Positions 26,088 to 33,363 of a stretch of DNA of 64,000 bases are shown piece by piece. A model generated the notes under the pieces. That model was given only the letters and a program-made list of their open reading frames with translations, ran no database searches and was not told the origin of the DNA. The DNA is taken from contig CALKVK010000017.1 in assembly GCA_937996235.1 (NCBI GenBank), positions 73,073 through 137,072 of the forward strand. Reading direction: 5' to 3'. The position numbers and the translations under genes are program-made. The number at the start of each line of letters is the position of its first letter. Position 1 is the first letter of the stretch. The stretch is from an uncultured bacterium (GTDB taxonomy: Bacteria; Planctomycetota; JAJSAM01; JAJVHW01).

Positions 26088-27130
26088 CACGAGGCACCTC
26101 CGAGCAGGGTCGCGAGCACGGCGCGCGCGGTGTGCAGGCGGTTGCCCGCCTCGCGGATCGCGCGCGAGCGCGGTCCGTCGAGCACCTCGTCGGTGACCAC
26201 CACGTTGCGCCGCACCGGCAGGCAGTGCAGGAAGACGGCGTCGTCGCCCGCAGCCAGCAGCGACTCGGTGACGGTCCAGTCGCGCCGGGCCATGCGCGCG
26301 ACCGCGCCCGCCGCCGGGTCGGCGTAGTGCGCCGGCGCGCCCCAGGCCTTCGCGTAGACGGCGCGCGCACCGCGCACCGCCGCGCGCTGGTCGGTCGTCG
26401 TCGTGACCGCGCCCGCTCCGGGCAAGAGGGCGCGCGCCTCGTCGACGAGCACGTCGGGCAGCGCGAAGCCCGCGGGCGCCGCCACGCGCACGTCCATCCC
26501 CATGCGCGCGGTCGCGCGCAGGAACGCGGCGGCGACGGCGAGCGGGAGCGCGCGCGGGTGCGGCGCCCACGTGAGCGCCACGGGCACGCCGCGCAGGTCC
26601 TCGCCGCACTCCTCCTGCAGCGTCAGGAGGTCCGCCAGCGCCTGCAGCGGGTGGTCGAGCGCCGACTCCATGTTGACGACGGGCACGCGCGATTCCGCCG
26701 CGACCGTCGAGAGCACGGGCTCCGCGCGGTCCGCGTCGAAGTCGCTGAGCCCCGCGAACGTGCGCACGGCGACGAGGTCCGCCATCTCGGCCAGCACGCG
26801 CACCGCGTCGACGAGGTGCTCCTGCGAGTCGCCGTCCATCACCGCGCCGCGGCGCGTTTCGATGCGCCACGAATCCTGCCCGGGCACGAGCGCCACCACG
26901 TGCGCGCCCTGCGACGCGGCCGCGAGCTCCATCGACGCGCGCGTGCGCAGCGACGGGTTCAGGAAGAGCAGCGCGACCTGGCGCCCCGCGAGGAGCCGCG
27001 GGTCCGGGCCCTCGGCCTTCAGGCGGGCGGCGAGGCGCAGGAGACGCGGCAGCGCGTCGCCCGGCAGGTCGGCGAGCGAGAGCAGGCGCGCGGGATGCGG
27101 GGCGGGGGCGCCGTCAGCCACGGAGGACAT
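26087..27130 (-). CDS. argF': N-acyl-ornithine carbamoyltransferase (AOTCase-like)
   Basis: This 347-residue protein is a transcarbamylase, but its motifs are those of N-acetyl/N-succinyl-ornithine enzymes: FLNPSLRTRASME replaces the STRTR loop, VPGQDSWRIETRRGAVMDGD follows, and the ornithine loop reads HCLPVRRNV instead of HCLPAHRG. It would carbamoylate an acyl-ornithine to an acyl-citrulline. The specificity position, Glu in acetyl enzymes and Pro in succinyl enzymes as I recall, is Gln103 here (GDSQEH), so the acyl group is uncertain. It overlaps argD by 17 nt. Confidence 0.88.
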   Translation of the reverse strand: MSSVADGAPAPHPARLLSLADLPGDALPRLLRLAARLKAEGPDPRLLAGRQVALLFLNPSLRTRASMELAAASQGAHVVALVPGQDSWRIETRRGAVMDGDSQEHLVDAVRVLAEMADLVAVRTFAGLSDFDADRAEPVLSTVAAESRVPVVNMESALDHPLQALADLLTLQEECGEDLRGVPVALTWAPHPRALPLAVAAAFLRATARMGMDVRVAAPAGFALPDVLVDEARALLPGAGAVTTTTDQRAAVRGARAVYAKAWGAPAHYADPAAGAVARMARRDWTVTESLLAAGDDAVFLHCLPVRRNVVVTDEVLDGPRSRAIREAGNRLHTARAVLATLLGGAS

Positions 27131-28283
27131 CGTGGAGCGCGCGCAGGAACGCGTCCACCTCCGCGTCCGCGATGACGAGCGGCGGCAGCAGGCGCAGCAC
27201 GGCGGCGTCGCCCGGGGTCGAGCCCGCGAGCACGCCGCGGCCGCGCAGCTTCGCGACCACGTCCTTCGCGGCGCGGTCGAGCACGATGCCGAGCAGGAGG
27301 CCCTTGCCGCGGAAGCCGCGCACGCCGGGGAACGCGCGGCAGCCCTCCTGGATCTCGCGCGCGCGGCGCTCCGCGTTCGCGAGCAGGCCCTCGTCGCGGA
27401 TGACGCCGAGCGTCGCCGAGATCGCGACCGCGGCGAGCATGCCGCCGCCGAACGTCGTGCCCTGGTCGCCCTCCTTCACGCGCGCCGCGACCTCGTCCCT
27501 CGCGATCACGGCTCCGACGGGAACGCCGCTGCCGAGCCCCTTCGCCGTCGAGATGAGGTCGGGCACCACGCCCGCGTGCTCGCCGTACCACCAGCGCCCC
27601 GTGCGTGCGGGGCCGGTCTGCACCTCGTCGAAGTGCAGGAGCGCGCCGCGCTCGTCGCAGAGCTCGCGCAGTCCGCGCAGGTAGGCGTCGCTCGCGGTGT
27701 GCATGCCGCCCATCGACTGGATGGGCTCGAGGAGCACCGACGCGGTGTCGTCGTCCACGACGGCGCGCAGCGCGTCGAGGTCGCCGAACGGCACGAACAC
27801 GTGGTCGGGGACGCCCGGCGCGTAGTCCTCGCGGTAGTGCCCGAGGGCCGTCGCCGAGAGCGCGCCCATCGTGCGGCCGTGGAAGCCGCCGAACATCGAG
27901 ACGACCTTGCGGCGGCCCGTCGTGCGGCGCGCGATCTTGATCGCCGCCTCGTTCGCCTCGGCGCCCGAGTTGCAGAGGAACGAGCGCGACATGCCCGCGG
28001 GCGCCACCGACGCGAGGTCGCGCAGCGCGCGCGCGCGCACGTCGCTCGCGACGACGTTGCTGTAGAAGAGCAGCCGCCCCGCCTGGTCGCGCAGCGCCGC
28101 GACGACGCGCGGGTGGCAGTGGCCGGTCAGCGCGACCGCGTGGCCGCCGTAGAAGTCGAGGAAGCGCTCGCCGTGCTCGTCCTCGACCCACGCGCCCTTG
28201 CCGCGCACGAGCGTGAGCGGGAGCTGCGCGTACGTCGGGATGCCGTGGCGCTCCTCGAGGGCGCGGAAGTCGTCACGCGTCAC
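27114..28283 (-). CDS. argD: Acetylornithine aminotransferase
   Basis: This class III PLP aminotransferase of 389 residues has FLDFYGGHAVALTGHCHPRVV, FLCNSGAEANEAAIKIAR, GGFHGRT, LHFDEVQTGPARTG and STAKGLGSGVPVGAVIA, the last with the Schiff-base lysine. It converts N-acetylglutamate semialdehyde to N-acetylornithine. GTG 28283 overlaps the argC stop (GTGA); its 3' end overlaps the carbamoyltransferase gene. Confidence 0.93.
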   Translation of the reverse strand: MTRDDFRALEERHGIPTYAQLPLTLVRGKGAWVEDEHGERFLDFYGGHAVALTGHCHPRVVAALRDQAGRLLFYSNVVASDVRARALRDLASVAPAGMSRSFLCNSGAEANEAAIKIARRTTGRRKVVSMFGGFHGRTMGALSATALGHYREDYAPGVPDHVFVPFGDLDALRAVVDDDTASVLLEPIQSMGGMHTASDAYLRGLRELCDERGALLHFDEVQTGPARTGRWWYGEHAGVVPDLISTAKGLGSGVPVGAVIARDEVAARVKEGDQGTTFGGGMLAAVAISATLGVIRDEGLLANAERRAREIQEGCRAFPGVRGFRGKGLLLGIVLDRAAKDVVAKLRGRGVLAGSTPGDAAVLRLLPPLVIADAEVDAFLRALHDVLRG

Positions 28284-29335
28284 GGCCGGCTCCCCGGGGC
28301 GTAGAGCCCCGCGGTCTCGTCGAGACCGAGCATCAGGTTGACGTTCTGGACGGCCTGCCCGGCCATGCCCTTGCCGAGGTTGTCGATCGCGCTGAGCACG
28401 ATCGCGGCGCCGTCGGCGACGCTCACGGACACGTCGCAGAAGTTCGTGCCGCGCACGTGGCCGACGCGCGGCGTGCCGCTGCGCAGGCGCACGAACGGGT
28501 CGTCGGCGTACTCCTCGGCGAACGCGGCGCGGACGTCGCCCGCGGAGACGCCGCGCGGCAGGTCCACGAACAGCGTGGTGAAGATGCCGCGCGCGAACGG
28601 CCCGGACTGCGGGACCATCCACCACGGCGTCGCGGCGTCCATGCCCGCCGCCGCGAGGCAGCGCACGATCTCGGGCACGTGCTGGTGCGAGAGCACCTTG
28701 TACGCCTTCACGTCCTCGACGCGCTCCGGGTGGTGCGTCGTCGCCGACGGCTCCGCGCCCGAGCCCGAGGAGCCCGTGATCGCGACGTGCCGCACCGGGC
28801 CCGCGATGAGGCCGCGGCGCGCGAGCGGCAGCGCGGCGAGCAGCGCGCCCGTCGCGAAGCAGCCCGGGTTCGCGACGAGCCGCGTCGTCCGCAGCGCGTC
28901 GCGGTGCGCCTCCGGGAGGCCGTAGACCCACGCGCCGGACGCGAGCGCCGAAGGGTGCGGGTGCTCCGCGCCGTAGTGCGTGCGGTAGGCGTCCGCGTCC
29001 GCTAGGCGGTGGTCGCCCGAGAGGTCGACGACGCGCAGCGACGGACGGGCGGCGACGAGCGCCGCCGCGTGCTCCGCGGCGTGGCGGTGGGGCAGCGCGA
29101 GCACGACGACGTCGGGCTCCGTCGCGAGCAGCTCCTCGGGCCCCGCGACGAACGCGAGGCCGTCCACGAAGCCCGCGAGGTTCGGGTGCACGGCGTCGAC
29201 CGGCGTGCCCGCGTGCGAGCGCGACGTGACGCCGCAGACCTCGAGCTGCGGATGCGCCAGGAGCCAGCGCAGCGTCTCCGCGCCGCCGTACCCGCTCCCG
29301 CCCGCGATGCCGACGCGCGCGCGCGCCGCGCTCAC
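28280..29335 (-). CDS. argC: N-acetyl-gamma-glutamyl-phosphate reductase
   Basis: This 351-residue protein has Rossmann motif GIAGGSGYGGAETLRWL, the active-site NPGCFATGALLA (catalytic Cys), and the C-terminal IDNLGKGMAGQAVQNVNLM motif. It makes N-acetylglutamate semialdehyde with NADPH. GTG 29335 overlaps the stop of the upstream DUF1611-like gene (GTGA). Confidence 0.95.
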   Translation of the reverse strand: MSAARARVGIAGGSGYGGAETLRWLLAHPQLEVCGVTSRSHAGTPVDAVHPNLAGFVDGLAFVAGPEELLATEPDVVVLALPHRHAAEHAAALVAARPSLRVVDLSGDHRLADADAYRTHYGAEHPHPSALASGAWVYGLPEAHRDALRTTRLVANPGCFATGALLAALPLARRGLIAGPVRHVAITGSSGSGAEPSATTHHPERVEDVKAYKVLSHQHVPEIVRCLAAAGMDAATPWWMVPQSGPFARGIFTTLFVDLPRGVSAGDVRAAFAEEYADDPFVRLRSGTPRVGHVRGTNFCDVSVSVADGAAIVLSAIDNLGKGMAGQAVQNVNLMLGLDETAGLYAPGSRP

Positions 29336-30345
29336 CAGACCACGCCCTCGACGATGTCCACGAGCTTGTGGGCGTTCGTGCGCGCGTTCGCGGCGGGGAT
29401 GCGCAGCTCCTTCGCGCAGTAGCCCTCGCCGACGTCGTTGTCGGTGGCGGGGCCCGCCATCACGTCGATCTCGAGGCCCCACTTCTGCATGAGCTGCGCG
29501 GCGCCCCAGGCGGCGACGAGGTCGTTCGCGCACATCACGTGGGCCTTCGCCTTCGAGCGGATCTCGGGGTCCGCGAGGATCTTGTCGACGCCGTAGTGGC
29601 CGATGATCCCGTCGCCGAGCTCCACGACGATCGCGTCGGGCTCGTCGGACGCGAGGTCGGTGAGCAGCGTGCGCGCGACGCCCGCGACGTCCGGAACGCC
29701 GACGGTGCTCGGCATGCCGACGTCGAGGAAGCTGCGCGTGCGCCGCGCCCCGTGGTCCTCCATGTTCAGCAGGTCGCGCAGGCAGGCGACGCCCGTCAGC
29801 TTCGCGCCGTTCACGCGATAGCCGCGCTGCGTGAGGTGCTGCACGATCGTCGCGGCGGCGTGGGTCTTGCCGGCGCTCATGCACGTGCCCTCGACGAGGA
29901 TCAGCGGCACGTCGGGCAGCTTCTCGGGCGGCGTCGGCACGTCGCGGCAGATGCTCTCGGGCTCGCCGTCGTGGAGCACCGCGCCGACGACCTCGCAGAG
30001 GAGCGGCGTGCCGAGGTCGAGGTTGCCCGAGACGACGACGCCGAGCACGCCGCCGATGTTGAGCACGTGGATGCGGTCGCCGACCGCGAGCGACTCGGGG
30101 ATCTCGCCGACGAAGCCGCGCAGCGCGTGGCGGCGCCCGAGCACGCCCGCGATGACGTCGCCCTTGCTGATCTTCGCCATGCGCCCGCTGACGAGCTCGA
30201 CCTTGTCGTAGACGGTCTTCTCGCGCAGCGCGCGCACCACGAGCACGTTGCCGAGCTCCGGGCGCACGTCGTCCGAGATCTCGACCTCGCGCGGCAGGCG
30301 CGCGTTGATCGTGCAGCTCGCGATCTTGTCCAGGTGCACCTTCAT
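29332..30345 (-). CDS. P-loop protein of DUF1611-like type embedded in the arg operon
   Basis: This 337-residue protein has an N-terminal beta-rich domain (about 1-140) with KISKGDVIAGVLG and a hydrophobic GG segment (VLNIGGVLGVVVSGN). A P-loop NTPase domain follows, with Walker A G153-TCMSAGKT and a later DAIVVELGDGIIGHYG Walker B-like segment. Its start overlaps the argG stop (ATGA) and its stop overlaps the argC start (GTGA), so it is made in step with the arginine enzymes. No arginine enzyme has this fold. ArgA/ArgJ is missing from the operon, but nothing in the sequence shows acyltransferase motifs. Function unknown. Confidence 0.8.
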   Translation of the reverse strand: MKVHLDKIASCTINARLPREVEISDDVRPELGNVLVVRALREKTVYDKVELVSGRMAKISKGDVIAGVLGRRHALRGFVGEIPESLAVGDRIHVLNIGGVLGVVVSGNLDLGTPLLCEVVGAVLHDGEPESICRDVPTPPEKLPDVPLILVEGTCMSAGKTHAAATIVQHLTQRGYRVNGAKLTGVACLRDLLNMEDHGARRTRSFLDVGMPSTVGVPDVAGVARTLLTDLASDEPDAIVVELGDGIIGHYGVDKILADPEIRSKAKAHVMCANDLVAAWGAAQLMQKWGLEIDVMAGPATDNDVGEGYCAKELRIPAANARTNAHKLVDIVEGVVW

Positions 30346-31589
30346 GCGTCGCCTCCCTTCCGCGCCTGCGCGGCCTCGTGGTCGCGCAGCGCCGCCAGGA
30401 CCGAGGGCAGTCCGTAGATCTTCGCGAAGCCGCGGGCCTCCTCGCCCGTCCAGCCGCGCGAGCCCTCGCCGTAGACCGCGCCGAGGCGGCCCATCAGCGA
30501 CGTGCGCGTCTCGACGCCGGCGACCTCGAGCCGCCCGCGCACGAGCCGCACGCGCACCGTGCCCGTGACCTGGCGCTGCGTGGACGCGAGGAACGCCTCG
30601 ACGTCGCGCGCGACCGGGTCGAACCAGAGCGCCTCGTGGACGAGCGACGCGTAGTACGCGCCGAGCTGGTCCTTCCACGTCTGCTGGCGGCTCGTCAGCA
30701 CGAGCTTCTCGAGCTCGCGGTGCGCGAAGAGCAGCACGGCCGCCGCGGGCGCCTCGAACGCGAGCCGGCCCTTGATGCCGAGGATCGTGTCGCCCGTGTG
30801 CACGCCGCGGCCGACGCCCTGCGCGGCGCCGCGCGCGTTCAGCGCGGCCACGAGCTCCGGCCCGCCGTGCTCGACGCCGTCGAGGGCCACGGGCACGCCC
30901 GCGCGGAACGTGACGGCGACGGTGTCGCCGGCGGCGGGGGCGGCGTCGGGCGCGACCGTGTCGGGCCAGCAGTCCGTCGGGAGCGGGCGCTCGGGGCGGT
31001 GCAGGTCGCCGCCGCCGATCGTCGTGCCCCAGAGGCCGCGGTTGACGCTGTAGCGCTTCTGCTCGCGCGGCAGCACGACCCCGAGCTCCTCGAGGTAGGC
31101 GTACTCCTCGTCGCGCGTCGGGGCCAGCTCGCGCACCGGCGCGTGCACCGGGACGCCGGGCAGCAGCACGGCGAACGCGACGTCGAAGCGGATCTGGTCG
31201 TTGCCCGCGCCCGTGCTGCCGTGGACGACGCACGCCGCGCCGAGCTCGCGCGCCAGCCGCGCGATCTCCTCGGCCTGGACGATGCGCTCCGCGGCGACGC
31301 ACAGCGGGTAGGTCTGCCCGCGCAGGCAGTTGCCGGCGACGAGGTGGCGCACGAAGCGGTCGAAGACCGCGGCGCGGCCGTCCACCGTGACGTGGCGCTC
31401 GGCGCCGAGCTGCGCCGAACGGCGCTCGATCGCCGCGAGCTCGGCGGCGTCGAAGCCGCCCGTGTCCACCGTCGCCGTGACCACGCGCCGGCCCGCGCCC
31501 GCGCGCTCGCGCGCTACGCACCACGACGTGTCGAGGCCGCCCGAGAAGGCGACCAGCACGGGCCCGGGGGCCCCGTCCGTTCCGTTCAT
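30342..31589 (-). CDS. argG: Argininosuccinate synthase
   Basis: This 415-residue protein has the PP-loop ATP site VLVAFSGGLDTSWC, the aspartate/citrulline site segments VHGSTGAGNDQIRF and KRYSVNRGLWGTTIGGG, and the tail YGEGSRGWTGEEARGFAKIYG. It ligates citrulline and aspartate using ATP. It is the first gene of the operon, with an SD GGAG before ATG 31589 and a predicted leader of about 60 nt. Confidence 0.93.
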   Translation of the reverse strand: MNGTDGAPGPVLVAFSGGLDTSWCVARERAGAGRRVVTATVDTGGFDAAELAAIERRSAQLGAERHVTVDGRAAVFDRFVRHLVAGNCLRGQTYPLCVAAERIVQAEEIARLARELGAACVVHGSTGAGNDQIRFDVAFAVLLPGVPVHAPVRELAPTRDEEYAYLEELGVVLPREQKRYSVNRGLWGTTIGGGDLHRPERPLPTDCWPDTVAPDAAPAAGDTVAVTFRAGVPVALDGVEHGGPELVAALNARGAAQGVGRGVHTGDTILGIKGRLAFEAPAAAVLLFAHRELEKLVLTSRQQTWKDQLGAYYASLVHEALWFDPVARDVEAFLASTQRQVTGTVRVRLVRGRLEVAGVETRTSLMGRLGAVYGEGSRGWTGEEARGFAKIYGLPSVLAALRDHEAAQARKGGDA

Positions 31590-31657
31590 CGGCGCTCCTC
31601 TCCGAGGTGCCGCGCACGACTGCCGGGCGGTCCGGCCCGGCGGAATCGCCGAGGCTA
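31590..31657 (-). promoter_or_regulatory. arg operon leader with candidate -10 and hairpin
   Basis: On the minus strand TAGCCT (31652-31657) is the best -10-like box. The leader then contains a 7-bp perfect stem, GCCGGGC-loop-GCCCGGC, at 31622-31641, and an SD before argG. No ArgR box was recognised. The hairpin could be a stability or attenuation element. Confidence 0.35.
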
Positions 31658-31828
31658 CGTCGCCCGGGGGTGCGGTGAAGGAATTGCACCTCGCGCGTTC
31701 CGCGCGCGCGGTCCGCGGGGGCGCGCACGAGCCGCCCGGGTTCTCATGGGCGGCGCGGGAACCGCTGTAGGCTGCCCACCCTTCGCGCCGATGTAGGCGT
31801 TGACTGCGAGAGACCGGAGGGCCGGGCC

Positions 31829-32608
31829 ATTCCTCTCAGGTGCTTCGGAAAGACCGACGTCGGACGTAAGAGGGAACTCAACGAGGACACTCTCTACTGG
31901 TCCGACCGGGAGGGGTTCGCGGTCGTCGCCGACGGCATGGGAGGCCGCGACTTCGGCGAGGTCGCGTCGTCGCTCTGCGTCTCGACGCTGAACACCAGCT
32001 TCAAGAAGTACTTCCCGGAGACGCTGCGGCGCCGCCGCCTGACGGGCGACCCGCTGCTCGGCGAGGTCGTGCGGCAGACCCTCGACGTCTGGATCCGCGA
32101 CATGAACCTCGCGATCTGGGAGTTCGGGTCGCTCGACCACCGCTACCGCGAGATGGGCACGACCCTCGCGCTCGTCTTCCACCAGGAGGACTTCGTCGCG
32201 GTCGCGCACGTCGGCGACAGCCGCGTCTACCGCATCCGCGACGGCGAGATCGCGCAGCTCACCGAGGACCACTCGTTCGTGAACGCGCAGCTCCGCGCGG
32301 GGCTCATCACGGCCGAGGAGGCCGCGGCGAGCCACCACAAGAACATCATCACGCGCGCCATCGGCACGCGCGCGGCCGTCAAGGCCGACGTGCAGGTGCT
32401 CGCGTCGCGCGCGGGCGACATCTACGTGCTCTGCAGCGACGGACTCTCCGACCTCGTCGAGGAGCACGAGATCCTGTCGGTGCTGCGCGACGTGGAGTAC
32501 GACCTCGAGGGCGGCGTGAACGCGCTCGTGGACCTGGCGAACCACCGCGGCGGCAAGGACAACATCACCGTCGTCCTCGCGCGCGTGGACGGCGCCGGGG
32601 CCGCCTGA
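31829..32608 (+). CDS. PP2C-type protein phosphatase with probable ATT start
   Basis: This protein of about 259 residues has all PP2C motifs in order: KRELNED (D20), FAVVADGMGGRD (D35-G36), EMGTTLALVF, VAHVGDSRVYRIRDG, DHSFVNAQL, YVLCSDGLSDLV and GGKDNITVVLARV. It would dephosphorylate Ser/Thr proteins with Mn2+ or Mg2+. The first ATG (31937) would delete motif 1. The frame is open upstream and contains no ATG, GTG or TTG, but ATT 31829 follows a perfect GGAGG SD by 8 nt. It is followed after 5 nt by an ABC ATPase gene. Confidence 0.85.
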   Translation: MPLRCFGKTDVGRKRELNEDTLYWSDREGFAVVADGMGGRDFGEVASSLCVSTLNTSFKKYFPETLRRRRLTGDPLLGEVVRQTLDVWIRDMNLAIWEFGSLDHRYREMGTTLALVFHQEDFVAVAHVGDSRVYRIRDGEIAQLTEDHSFVNAQLRAGLITAEEAAASHHKNIITRAIGTRAAVKADVQVLASRAGDIYVLCSDGLSDLVEEHEILSVLRDVEYDLEGGVNALVDLANHRGGKDNITVVLARVDGAGAA

Positions 32609-32613
32609 CGGCC

Positions 32614-33363
32614 GTGTCCGCGCCGCCGCCGGCCGTCGTCGTGGACGGCCTCCACAAGACGTTCCGGGCCCCGGACGGCAGCGAGGTGCGTGCCGTGGAC
32701 GGGCTCTCGTTCACGTGCGCGCCGGGCGAGATCGTCGGGCTGCTCGGCCCGAACGGCGCGGGCAAGACCACCGCGCTGCGCATCCTCGCGACGATCCTGC
32801 GGCCGACGTCCGGCACGGCGCGCGTCGCCGGCTGCGACGTCGAGCGCGACCCGGACGGCGTGCGGCGGCGGCTCGGGTACGTCTCGGCCAGCACCGGCGT
32901 CTACGAGCGCCTGACCGCGCGCGAGACGCTGACCTACTACGCGCGCCTGCACGGCATGGAGCCGGCGCGCATCGCGCGCCGCGTGGACGAGGTGCTCGCG
33001 CTGCTCGAGATGGGGGACTTCTGCGACCGCGTCGCCGGCCGCCTCTCCGCCGGGCAGCGGCAGAAGGTGTCGCTCGCCCGCGCGATCGTCCACGACCCGC
33101 CCGTGCTGATCCTCGACGAGCCGACGGCGAACCTCGACGTGATCGTGGCGCGGAACGTGATCGAGTTCGTGCGCGACGCGCGCGGCGCCGGCCGCGCGAT
33201 CCTGCTCTCGACGCACGTGTTCTCGGAGGCCGAGAAGCTCTGCGACCGCGTCGTCGTGGTGCACCACGGCCACGAGCTGGCGTCCGGCACACTGCCCGAG
33301 CTCTACGCGACAACCGGCACGCGCGACCTCGAGGACGCGTTCTTCAAGCTGGTGCGCGGATGA
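32614..33363 (+). CDS. ABC transporter ATP-binding protein, NatA-like
   Basis: This 249-residue ATPase has Walker A LLGPNGAGKTTALR, signature LSAGQRQKVSLARAIVHDP, Walker B VLILDEPTANLDV and STHVFSEAEKLCDRV, and the C-terminal LEDAFFKLVRG seen in NatA/exporter ATPases. The GTG start is 5 nt after the PP2C stop; the stop overlaps the permease start (ATGA). It energises the NatB-CPBP fusion encoded next. Confidence 0.92.
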   Translation: MSAPPPAVVVDGLHKTFRAPDGSEVRAVDGLSFTCAPGEIVGLLGPNGAGKTTALRILATILRPTSGTARVAGCDVERDPDGVRRRLGYVSASTGVYERLTARETLTYYARLHGMEPARIARRVDEVLALLEMGDFCDRVAGRLSAGQRQKVSLARAIVHDPPVLILDEPTANLDVIVARNVIEFVRDARGAGRAILLSTHVFSEAEKLCDRVVVVHHGHELASGTLPELYATTGTRDLEDAFFKLVRG

